A stretch of DNA of 5,022 nucleotides, taken from Candidatus Latescibacterota bacterium. GTDB lineage: Bacteria > Latescibacterota > 4484-107. Shown one piece after another: positions 1 through 4,644 of the stretch (position 1 is its first letter; each line of letters opens with the position of its first letter). The stretch is taken from contig JAUWMS010000268.1 in assembly GCA_030613045.1 (NCBI GenBank), forward strand, positions 1 to 5,022. The letters run 5' to 3'. A model generated the notes under the pieces. That model searched no databases, had not been told where the DNA came from, and was given only the letters and a program-made list of their open reading frames with translations. Made by a program: the position numbers and the translations under genes.

Positions 1-142
1 CGATCCGGCAATCCCGATGAATGACCACATGATGCCCGATCCGGCAATCCCGCCCGATCACCGCGCCCGTCTCCACAATGGTTCCCCGTCCGATCTCCTT
101 ACCCGCCCCCACCACAGCCTCTTCGCTGATCCAATATTCCAT
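1..142 (-). CDS. Hexapeptide-repeat (left-handed beta-helix) acyltransferase, N-terminal fragment
   Basis: The visible 47 residues start MEYWISEEAVVG and then follow the six-residue pattern of left-handed beta-helix acyltransferases: aliphatic residues at 5, 11, 17, 23, 29, 35 and 41, usually followed by Gly (for example VGAGKE, IGRGTI, IGRDCR, IGHHVV). This is the fold of LpxA, LpxD and many sugar O- or N-acetyltransferases, which move an acyl or acetyl group to a (nucleotide-)sugar. The early rungs resemble LpxA-like enzymes, but the catalytic His region lies outside the window, so substrate and symbol are not assigned. I chose the ATG at 142 because GGAGAGG lies 5 bases upstream; an in-frame ATG at 169 lacks a well-placed ribosome site. 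The 3' end is cut by the window edge. The gene diverges from the small plus-strand gene at 356. Family confidence is high; function is open. Confidence 0.8.
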   Translation of the reverse strand, partial: MEYWISEEAVVGAGKEIGRGTIVETGAVIGRDCRIGHHVVIHRDCRI

Positions 143-225
143 CGTTTCCTCTCCGGTGTGATTTTTCATGATATCTACTCATCCTCTCATCCGTCCAAAA
201 ATTGACAAAAATACGAAAAAAACCC

Positions 226-254
226 TTGACAAATCGCAATCTCTTTTGTATCTT
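226..254 (+). promoter_or_regulatory. Sigma-70-like promoter for the small ORF
   Basis: A perfect -35 hexamer TTGACA (226-231) is followed after 17 bases by TATCTT (249-254), four of six matches to TATAAT. Transcription would begin near 261, giving a leader of about 95 bases before the small ORF at 356. The leader contains the two hairpins described at 295-340. Another TTGACA at 202-207 has no acceptable -10 partner at the right distance. Confidence 0.5.
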
Positions 255-259
255 GTCAA
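226..259. promoter_or_regulatory. Operator-like inverted repeat TTGACAA / TTGTCAA
   Basis: A perfect 7-base inverted repeat, TTGACAA at 226-232 and TTGTCAA at 253-259, is separated by 20 bases. The left arm coincides with the -35 box of the plus-strand promoter and the right arm overlaps the end of its -10 and adjacent downstream bases. A third copy of the half-site is at 202-208. A repressor bound here could control both divergent genes. The arms may equally be palindromic by chance because TTGACA is itself a promoter element. Confidence 0.3.
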
Positions 260-271
260 AAGTAGTAACAT

Positions 272-280
272 ATTGTAGCA
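272..280 (-). promoter_or_regulatory. Possible extended -10 promoter for the acyltransferase gene
   Basis: Read on the minus strand, these bases are TGC-TACAAT: an extended -10 motif (TGN) joined to a hexamer matching TATAAT at five of six positions. I see no good -35 box at the usual distance, which an extended -10 does not strictly need. Transcription would start near 265 and leave a leader of about 120 bases. It lies back to back with the plus-strand promoter at 226-254. This is a pattern match only. Confidence 0.25.
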
Positions 281-294
281 TAAAATAACACAGC

Positions 295-340
295 TCGATT
301 TCAGAATCGAAGCCGACTCTCAAAGAACGGCTTCATTTTT
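295..340 (+). terminator. Two overlapping leader hairpins with a U-run (attenuator-like)
   Basis: Hairpin 1 is TCGATT (295-300), loop TCAG, AATCGA (305-310). Hairpin 2 is GAAGCCG (309-315), a 12-base loop, CGGCTTC (328-334), followed at once by ATTTTT (335-340). The second has the form of an intrinsic terminator, a perfect 7-bp stem with a U-rich tail, but its stem is short and its loop large. The hairpins share bases 309-310, so both cannot form completely. The element ends one base before the ribosome site AGGAG (342-346) of the small ORF, so it may act as an attenuator or as a translation-controlling fold. Confidence 0.45.
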
Positions 341-355
341 CAGGAGATGCCCGCG

Positions 356-508
356 ATGCGCTTCCTTCCCCTCTGCCGACGAGTTCTCTTGATCCTCTCC
401 GGCGGCTTCGTGTTTTCCACGTTCCTCTGCCTGATGCTCGACGAGATGGCCTCATGGGGCATCCCCCAGGTCAGCGCGGTAGTCGAGGCCATTCTGAACG
501 GATTCTGA
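356..508 (+). CDS. Small hydrophobic protein, 50 residues, unknown function
   Basis: I do not recognise this protein. It starts MRFLPLCRRVLLILSGG and ends VVEAILNGF. Residues 1-9 include three Arg, residues 10-28 are strongly hydrophobic (a membrane segment or uncleaved signal), then come DE at 29-30 and a probable amphipathic helix at 38-50. There is no lipobox ahead of Cys25. Evidence that it is real: AGGAG at 342-346 lies 9 bases before the ATG, a promoter lies at 226-254, and about four-fifths of its codons end in G or C, like the window's clear genes. An in-frame ATG at 347 abuts AGGAG directly and is a less likely start. The gene is flanked by divergent and convergent genes, so it is probably monocistronic. 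Its size and layout would suit a small membrane protein or a type I-like toxin, but that is inference. Confidence 0.6.
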   Translation: MRFLPLCRRVLLILSGGFVFSTFLCLMLDEMASWGIPQVSAVVEAILNGF

Positions 509-653
509 TTCCCCCCGACTGAACCCTCATACAAATCCTTCCTTTGCACAAACTCCTTATGAGATCTATACATTCCGCTTGGATTTACTTCGTGCCTCTG
601 TGCCTTTATGCCCCTGTGCCCGATTCTTTGCTTACGATTTTTCCCCGCTGTCT
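509..653. other. Convergent intergenic gap
   Basis: This gap lies between the stop codons of the small ORF and the UroD-like gene. I find no convincing intrinsic terminator for either gene. Its only clear structure is the octamer array at 589-620. Confidence 0.6.
589..620 (+). repeat. Degenerate octamer tandem repeat, 4 units
   Basis: Four consecutive 8-base units: TTCGTGCC, TCTGTGCC, TTTATGCC, CCTGTGCC. The consensus is roughly YYTRTGCC. It is the same style of short-period low-complexity array as the heptamers in the flagellar operon, but with a different unit and period. It lies about 33 bases past the stop codon of the UroD-like gene. Confidence 0.6.
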
Positions 654-1667
654 TCATCCCTCCACCACACACTCGATCAGCGCCACCACATTCTCCAAAG
701 GCACGTCCGCCTGAAGCGTAATCCCGGGCTCCAGGATATATCCCCCTCCCCTGGCCATCTTATCCAACGTCCGCAGCACCACTTCCCGCACCTCCTCCGG
801 CGAGCCATGGGGCAGGATTTCCTGCGTGGAAATGCCTCCCTGAAACGTCAGATCCGCGCCGAACGTCGTCTTCAATTCCCAAATATCCATCGCCTCCGGT
901 TGAATGGGATGCAGTATATCCAGTCCGATCCCGATCAGATCCGGGATAATTTTGCGCACATTCCCGCACGAGTGGAGCATCGTCTTCAATCCAAGCGACT
1001 TCGCCTCTTCGAAAATCCGCTTCAGTCTCGGGCGGAGAAAATAGCGCCAATCTTGCGGACTCATCACCAGATCTTTCTGCGTACCGTAATCGTCGCTGAG
1101 GAAGATGGCATCCACGTCGTATCGGGCCAACTTTCGCATCGTGGCCAGATCGTATTCCATAATTTGCTCCAACAGCGCTTCCAGAAATCCCCGATTCAGC
1201 GCCACGTCGCACAGGGCCTCCTCCATCCCCCGCAGGAACGTCACCCGCTCCCACAGATCCCCGATCGCAGCCACGAGAAAGCAATCCCGATTTGCATCGA
1301 ACGCCGCCCGCACCCCTTCGTACCGCTTCGGATCGTCCGGATCGGGGAAACGAATTCCCTCCAGGGAAGGCGCTCTGATCGGAGCCTCTATGGGCGATCC
1401 CCGATCTATGGCGTTCGTGGACCATACCACCCCGAATGAATCCGTGATCGTATCCCCGAAGACGGCCGGATCCGCATACAGCGGCTTGTCCTGACATCCC
1501 TTCAAAAAGACGGGGAAACCCAAAACGCGAGCCACGTCCTCGGCCCCGTAATACGTCCTCAACTGCGCCTCCACGGGCGGCGTGAACATAAAATGATAGG
1601 GCGTCTGAGCGGGCTCCACATGCGCCAGCGTGGATCGAATCCACTGTTTTTTGTCCATCCTGCCCAT
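654..1667 (-). CDS. Uroporphyrinogen decarboxylase-family (UroD/MtaA-like) protein
   Basis: This 337-residue protein has the usual length of the UroD/MtaA/CmuA superfamily, (beta/alpha)8-barrel enzymes that decarboxylate uroporphyrinogen or move methyl groups to or from corrinoids. Visible landmarks are an acidic loop DAIFLSDDYGTQKDLVMSP (186-204), the signature LHSCGNV (231-237) with His232 and Cys234 placed like the zinc ligands of MtaA-type methyltransferases, GADLTFQGGIST (270-281), GGGYI (307-311) and a DVPLENV tail (321-327). No Cys appears in the C-terminal region where MtaA carries its third zinc ligand. The HxCGN signature points to the methyltransferase-like branch rather than true HemE, and no heme gene is nearby. 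No corrinoid protein is visible either, so the substrate is unknown. The start at 1667 is supported by AAGGA about 7 bases upstream; ATG 1658 is less well placed. It is divergent from the flagellar operon and probably unrelated to it. Confidence 0.88.
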   Translation of the reverse strand: MGRMDKKQWIRSTLAHVEPAQTPYHFMFTPPVEAQLRTYYGAEDVARVLGFPVFLKGCQDKPLYADPAVFGDTITDSFGVVWSTNAIDRGSPIEAPIRAPSLEGIRFPDPDDPKRYEGVRAAFDANRDCFLVAAIGDLWERVTFLRGMEEALCDVALNRGFLEALLEQIMEYDLATMRKLARYDVDAIFLSDDYGTQKDLVMSPQDWRYFLRPRLKRIFEEAKSLGLKTMLHSCGNVRKIIPDLIGIGLDILHPIQPEAMDIWELKTTFGADLTFQGGISTQEILPHGSPEEVREVVLRTLDKMARGGGYILEPGITLQADVPLENVVALIECVVEG

Positions 1668-1699
1668 CGAAGTTCCTTTTCTGTAAAGACTAAAAACGA

Positions 1700-1728
1700 A
1701 AAATAACGAATAACCGGAGCTTTGTCAA
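1700..1728 (-). promoter_or_regulatory. Sigma-70-like promoter for the UroD-like gene
   Basis: On the minus strand a perfect TTGACA (1728-1723) is followed after 17 bases by TATTTT (1705-1700), four of six matches to the -10 consensus. The start would fall near 1693, giving a leader of about 26 bases that includes the AAGGA ribosome site. The -10 region also overlaps two AATAACS heptamers (1702-1715), so part of the match may be due to low-complexity sequence. Confidence 0.45.
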
Positions 1729-1751
1729 TGAGAAAATAACAGGGAGTCCCA

Positions 1752-1780
1752 CCGGGAGCCGTTTCATCAAAAGCTCCTGG
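1752..1780. repeat. Inverted repeat (8-bp stem) upstream of the UroD-like promoter
   Basis: CCGGGAGC (1752-1759) pairs with GCTCCTGG (1773-1780): seven Watson-Crick pairs and one G-U on the plus-strand reading, with a 13-base loop. No T run follows on either strand, so it is not an evident terminator. It lies 24 bases upstream of the -35 box of the UroD-like gene and could be an operator or a structured RNA arm. Confidence 0.35.
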
Positions 1781-1828
1781 AACCATCCACGGAGGGAAAG
1801 CCATGGTGTTCCCGATCCAAAAATCAAG

Positions 1829-1910
1829 AAAAAAAAGACCTCTCTGAGCGCATTCGGAGAAAAAAATTCCATTGCGCTGCCTGCGAATCGCCAAAAGAAA
1901 GCTGCGCAAT
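1829..1910 (-). terminator. Two tandem terminator-like hairpins on the minus strand
   Basis: Read on the minus strand, hairpin A pairs bases 1904-1910 (ATTGCGC) with 1871-1877 (GCGCAAT), extends by two further pairs after one mismatch, and is followed after GGAA by seven T (1866-1860). Hairpin B pairs 1854-1860 with 1841-1847 (seven pairs including one G-U) around a 6-base loop, then GGTC and eight T (1836-1829). Both T runs start 4 bases after the stem, so they are weak terminators at best. There is no clear minus-strand gene upstream for them to end. They may insulate the UroD-like promoter or belong to a small RNA. Confidence 0.3.
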
Positions 1911-1964
1911 AAAGAAAAAACAGCGCGGGAAATTTATTCATGGAGCGTTGAAAATACTGCTCCG

Positions 1965-2006
1965 CGCTCTACGCTCTATGCTTCACGTTTCACGTTTTAC
2001 GTCCAA
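1965..2006 (+). repeat. Heptamer tandem array, family A (CGYTYYA), 6 units
   Basis: Six consecutive 7-base units: CGCTCTA, CGCTCTA, TGCTTCA, CGTTTCA, CGTTTTA, CGTCCAA. The array lies about 55 bases upstream of the sigma-54 promoter, where enhancer-binding activators usually act. The last units appear in reverse complement, as two copies, at 4645-4658 before flgH. Confidence 0.65.
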
Positions 2007-2062
2007 TGAAGCACGAAAACCGCGCCTTCATGGCGGTCTCCTGTTTCGCTGTCTCCCTCAGA

Positions 2063-2078
2063 TGGCACGAAGATTGCA
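2063..2078 (+). promoter_or_regulatory. Sigma-54 (RpoN) promoter of the flg operon
   Basis: TGGCACG (2063-2069), four bases, then TTGCA (2074-2078) matches the -24/-12 consensus TGGCACG-N4-TTGCW without mismatch. The GG (2064-2065) and GC (2076-2077) are exactly 10 bases apart as required. Transcription should start near 2089, about 41 bases before the flgF start. Such a promoter needs RpoN and an enhancer-binding ATPase of the FlrC/FleR/FlgR type. This makes flgFGAH a class II/III flagellar operon by analogy with Pseudomonas, Vibrio and Campylobacter. Confidence 0.85.
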
Positions 2079-2119
2079 TGGGATAAGGTCGCGAACGAAA
2101 GGCAACGGGCCCTATTCAT

Positions 2120-2125
2120 GGGAGG
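2120..2125 (+). promoter_or_regulatory. Ribosome binding site fixing the flgF start
   Basis: GGGAGG lies 4 bases upstream of the ATG at 2130. It falls inside the reading frame of the upstream in-frame ATG at 2118, which has no ribosome site of its own. This argues for initiation at 2130. Confidence 0.7.
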
Positions 2126-2129
2126 CCGT

Positions 2130-2861
2130 ATGATCAAAGGATTGTACACATCCGCTTCGAGTATGCTGCAGAGGCTGAGCAAACAAGAGGTGGCGGCCAA
2201 CAATCTGGCCAACATCAACACGACGGGATATAAGCGGGACGGGTTTTTCCAGAGAGCCCTTGTGGAAGCGGGCCAGAGTCTGTCGGGGAGCTATCATCCT
2301 GAATGGCGCAACACGGATCCGACGGAGGTGGTTGTTGACTTTTCGCAGGGGCCGTTGAAACAGACGGAAGGGGCACTGGACGTGGCGATTCAGGGGGATG
2401 GTTTTTTCACGATCCAGACCCCGGACGGAGAGCGGTACACGCGGAACGGAAATTTCACACTCGATCCGGATGGCCTCTTGACCACGCAGACCGGCTACCC
2501 CGTACTCGGCGAGGGAGGCACGATTATGCTGCAGGGCGGGGATGTAAAAATCAACGAGAAGGGCGAAGTTATGGTGGATGGTATGCTCGTGGATGCCTTG
2601 GATATCCGGGACTTTGAGCGCCCTTATCAGATGACGAAGGTCGCGGGTGAATTTTTCCTTCCGAAAGACGGAGATCAGGGGGAGGCTTCGGAGAACATGG
2701 CGGTGTTCCAAGGCTTCCTCGAGGAATCCAATGTGCAGTCCATCCAGGAGATGACGGAAATGCTGATCGTGTACCGGAACTACGAGTCGGATCAGCGAGC
2801 CGTTCAGATGCAGGATGAGACGTTGAGAAAAGCGGTAAATGAACTGGGGGCAGTGCGATAA
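2130..2861 (+). CDS. flgF: Flagellar proximal rod protein FlgF
   Basis: This 243-residue protein belongs to the FlgF/FlgG rod and hook family, exported by the flagellar type III system to form the proximal part of the rod that spans the periplasm. The N-terminus MIKGLYTSASSM and the rod signature ANNLANINTTGYKR (about 23-36) form the first half of the D0 coiled coil. The mid-protein GDGFFTIQTPDGERYTRNGNF motif is typical of the family, and the C-terminal helix (about 197-243, ESNVQSIQEMTEMLIVYRNYE onward) completes D0. FlgF is preferred over FlgG because it comes first, is shorter and is more diverged than its neighbour. I start it at 2130 rather than the in-frame ATG at 2118, because family members begin M-I-K-G and the ribosome site supports it. 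First gene of the sigma-54-driven operon. No signal peptide, as expected. Confidence 0.9.
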   Translation: MIKGLYTSASSMLQRLSKQEVAANNLANINTTGYKRDGFFQRALVEAGQSLSGSYHPEWRNTDPTEVVVDFSQGPLKQTEGALDVAIQGDGFFTIQTPDGERYTRNGNFTLDPDGLLTTQTGYPVLGEGGTIMLQGGDVKINEKGEVMVDGMLVDALDIRDFERPYQMTKVAGEFFLPKDGDQGEASENMAVFQGFLEESNVQSIQEMTEMLIVYRNYESDQRAVQMQDETLRKAVNELGAVR

Positions 2862-2864
2862 TTC

Positions 2865-2892
2865 GGTGACTGGTGATTGGTGACTGGTGATT
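2865..2892 (+). repeat. Heptamer tandem array, family B (GGTGAYT), 4 units
   Basis: GGTGACT, GGTGATT, GGTGACT, GGTGATT, beginning 4 bases after the flgF stop codon. It fills much of the first half of the 98-base flgF-flgG gap. Two further heptamers, TTCGCAC and TTTGCAC (2918-2931), lie in the same gap. The reverse complement of this array (AATCACC units) recurs at 3835-3862 inside flgA. Confidence 0.8.
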
Positions 2893-2959
2893 GGAAACCC
2901 AAACAGAACCTGGAAACTTCGCACTTTGCACGCCACTCATTAGATAGAGGAGGTCGGCA

Positions 2960-3739
2960 ATGAGCAGAGCGATGCGAACGGCGGCCACGGGGATGATGGC
3001 CCAGCAGCTTAATGTGGATACGATCGCGAATAATCTGGCAAATGTAAATACCACGGGATTCAAGCGGAGCAAGATCGAGTTTCAGGATCTGCTATATCAG
3101 ACCGTACGACGTTCGGGGATTTCCGGGGCACAGGCGCCGGTGGAATTGCAGATCGGGTATGGCGTGCGCCCGGTGGCCACGCAGCGAATTTTTTCTCAGG
3201 GAAATATTACACAGACGAGCAATGCGTTGGATCTGTCCATCGAGGGAGACGGTTTTTTTCAGATTATGCGTCCGGATGGGACGGTATGTTACACGAGGGA
3301 TGGGACGTTCAAGCTTTCGGCCGACGGGGAGATCGTGACCTCGGACGGATTTGCGCTGGAGCCGGAACTCTCCCTCCCCGAAAATGCGACGGACATCCAT
3401 ATCACGCGGAATGGCGTCTTGTCCGTGCTGATCGCCGGTGAGACCGAGTCCCAGGAGATCGGTCAGATCGAGTTGGCCAAGTTCATCAATCCGGCGGGGC
3501 TGAGCGCGCTGGGTCGAAATCTGTTTGCGGCCACGGAGGCTTCGGGGGACGCGATGGTGGGCGTGCCCGGCACAGAGGGATTCGGGATGCTGTCGCAGGG
3601 GTATCTGGAACTGTCGAACGTGGAGGTGGTGGAGGAGATGGTCAACATGATCATCGCACAGCGGGCGTATGAGATCAACGCCAAGGCGGTGCAGACGGCA
3701 GAGGATATGTCTTCGATGGCGAATAATTTGAGGCGATAG
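2960..3739 (+). CDS. flgG: Flagellar distal rod protein FlgG
   Basis: This 259-residue protein is nearly the same length as enterobacterial FlgG (260). It builds the distal rod that passes through the P and L rings and joins the hook. Signatures are clear: RTAATGMMAQQLNVDTIANN (6-25), then LANVNTTGFKRS, with FQDLLYQ following; a central EGDGFFQI motif; and the classic C-terminal helix SNVEVVEEMVNMIIAQRAYE (219-238) followed by NAKAVQTAEDM. The start is supported by GAGGAGG (2947-2953) six bases before ATG. It follows flgF after 98 bases and precedes flgA by 78 bases, both gaps carrying heptamer repeats. Export is through the flagellar type III apparatus, so there is no cleavable signal peptide. 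The identification is secure. Confidence 0.96.
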   Translation: MSRAMRTAATGMMAQQLNVDTIANNLANVNTTGFKRSKIEFQDLLYQTVRRSGISGAQAPVELQIGYGVRPVATQRIFSQGNITQTSNALDLSIEGDGFFQIMRPDGTVCYTRDGTFKLSADGEIVTSDGFALEPELSLPENATDIHITRNGVLSVLIAGETESQEIGQIELAKFINPAGLSALGRNLFAATEASGDAMVGVPGTEGFGMLSQGYLELSNVEVVEEMVNMIIAQRAYEINAKAVQTAEDMSSMANNLRR

Positions 3740-3744
3740 GCAGA

Positions 3745-3807
3745 AGTCAGGAGTCAGAAATCGGAAGTCGGAAGTCAGAGGTCAGCGGTCAGCGGTCAGA
3801 GATCAGC
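3745..3807 (+). repeat. Heptamer tandem array, family C (RRTCRGV), 9 units
   Basis: Nine consecutive 7-base units run from 3745: AGTCAGG, AGTCAGA, AATCGGA, AGTCGGA, AGTCAGA, GGTCAGC, GGTCAGC, GGTCAGA, GATCAGC. They fill almost the whole flgG-flgA gap and end just before the flgA ribosome site GGGAGG (3808-3813). The unit resembles the reverse complement of family B (ARTCACC) with changes in the last three positions, so the two families may share an origin. Confidence 0.8.
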
Positions 3808-3817
3808 GGGAGGAGCG

Positions 3818-4624
3818 ATGCGCCACCACTCACTAATCACCAATCACCAATCACCAATCACCGGATCCTTCGTCTTATCTTTCGTCCTTCTTGTCCTCTG
3901 TTTCCCGACCGGAGTCGCCTGGGCCGAGACGAAGATTGAGCAGGCGCGGATCGAGCAGGCCGTCCGAACGGTCGTTCTCGCATCGGACGATAGGACGTCT
4001 GAGCAGGTGGAGGTGCACGTGAGACGCTGGCGGGACACGGTGGTGGATGGGAAGGGATCGGTGGTTCTGAAGGGGACTCCGGCGACGAAGAAGCCTTTGC
4101 GGGGAACGGTTCCATTCAAGATCGAGGCTTGGCGGGATGGGAAAGTTGTGCGGCGGTGGATGGTGACGGCTCAGGTGCGGATATTCGAGCAGGTTGCGGT
4201 GAGTCTGCGGCGATTGGAGCGTCATCACGTGATCGCCGCGGAGGATGTGGCTTTCCAGCGGAGGGATGTGACGGACCTCTCCGGAGAAATTTTTACCGCG
4301 GAGATCGCCGAGGGCGCGGAGACAGGCGAAAATGTGGAGCAACGTTCCGCTGTGAAACGGGGAGCGTTGATCGGAAAGCGGATGACAAAGACCGTGGGGA
4401 TCGGTCGGATCATTTCGAGGAAGGATGTGGAGGAGCCTCCGGCAATCCTCCGGGGGCGCACCGTGCCGATTCTCGCGGAGATGGGAGGGCTGACCGTGCG
4501 AGCCACGGGAAAGGCATTGGAGGACGGCTGGCCGGGGGAACGAATCAAAGTGCGGAACGAAGCGTCGAAGAAGCGCCTTATGGCGGAGGTCGTGGATGAG
4601 CGGACGGTGAGGACGCGGTTTTAG
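3818..4624 (+). CDS. flgA: Flagellar P-ring assembly chaperone FlgA
   Basis: A 268-residue periplasmic protein that helps FlgI assemble into the P ring. Residues 17-36 are a hydrophobic signal-peptide core ending in VAWA, with cleavage expected between Ala36 and Glu37. A SAF-like beta-clip domain covers about 126-188 (VSLRRLERHHVIAAEDVAF). The C-terminal chaperone domain carries the FlgA pattern GRIISRKDVE (196-205), RGRTV (212-216), GGLTVRATGKALEDG (223-237), then GERIKVRNEAS and a terminal V-D-x-x-T-V strand. GGGAGG lies 4 bases before the ATG. No alternative ATG, GTG or TTG lies between this start and the hydrophobic core. Residues 4-15 (HSLITNHQSPIT) are encoded by a heptamer array, and residues about 160-170 by a nonamer array; both look like repeat-derived additions. 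The family call is strong despite these oddities. Confidence 0.9.
   Translation: MRHHSLITNHQSPITGSFVLSFVLLVLCFPTGVAWAETKIEQARIEQAVRTVVLASDDRTSEQVEVHVRRWRDTVVDGKGSVVLKGTPATKKPLRGTVPFKIEAWRDGKVVRRWMVTAQVRIFEQVAVSLRRLERHHVIAAEDVAFQRRDVTDLSGEIFTAEIAEGAETGENVEQRSAVKRGALIGKRMTKTVGIGRIISRKDVEEPPAILRGRTVPILAEMGGLTVRATGKALEDGWPGERIKVRNEASKKRLMAEVVDERTVRTRF
3828..3862 (+). repeat. Heptamer array, family B in reverse (AATCACC), inside the flgA 5' end
   Basis: Four perfect AATCACC units (3835-3862) follow one degenerate unit, ACTCACT (3828-3834). They are the reverse complement of the GGTGATT array after flgF. The array is read through as coding sequence: because 7 is not a multiple of 3, three units give the seven-residue period ITNHQSP. 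It supplies the n-region of the FlgA signal peptide. Confidence 0.85.
4297..4323 (+). repeat. Nonamer tandem repeat inside flgA, 3 units
   Basis: CGCGGAGAT, CGCCGAGGG and CGCGGAGAC are three 9-base units that keep the reading frame and encode the tripeptides AEI, AEG and AET. They fall in the linker between the SAF-like region and the C-terminal chaperone domain. The unit resembles the CGCAGAG-type short repeats common between genes in many environmental genomes (from memory, not checked). Confidence 0.55.
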
Positions 4625-4644
4625 AAAAGGAAAACGGGAAATGC

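Larger units (their letters stand above)
1668..2062. other. Divergent intergenic region upstream of the UroD-like gene and flgF
   Basis: No convincing gene lies between 1668 and 2129. The left part (about 1680-1945) is AT-rich with long A runs and several hairpins; the right part holds a heptamer array and then the sigma-54 promoter just beyond this segment. An open frame of 83 codons on the minus strand (1941 to 1690) encodes a very hydrophobic peptide, but it has no ribosome site, its Phe-rich content follows from T runs, and the probable promoter of the UroD-like gene lies inside it. I do not call it a gene. A weak dyad, ACCGC (2019-2023) and GCGGT (2033-2037), lies about 60 bases upstream of the predicted flgF transcription start and could be an activator site. 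Confidence 0.55.

Noticed and set aside
1..52. Direct repeat of 16 bases (1-16 and 37-52)
   Set aside because: The two copies are 36 bases apart, exactly two hexapeptide rungs, and both encode RDCRI in the acyltransferase. It is a product of the protein repeat, not a separate DNA element.
579..1439. Long plus-strand open frame of 286 codons opposite the UroD-like gene
   Set aside because: It lies antisense to a clear family member, its product is rich in His, Arg and Pro with no recognisable motif, and it has no ribosome site. It is a shadow of the real gene.
1690..1941. Minus-strand open frame of 83 codons encoding a hydrophobic, Phe-rich peptide
   Set aside because: No ribosome site precedes the ATG, the Phe residues come from T runs, hairpins lie within it, and the likely promoter of the UroD-like gene sits at its 3' end. 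It could be a decayed gene, but nothing shows this.
2118..2129. Upstream ATG for flgF at 2118
   Set aside because: It has no ribosome site, the good GGGAGG site lies downstream of it, and family members start M-I-K-G as the ATG at 2130 does.
3745..3862. Possible CRISPR array
   Set aside because: The units are contiguous 7-mers without spacers, far shorter than CRISPR repeats, and no cas gene is visible.
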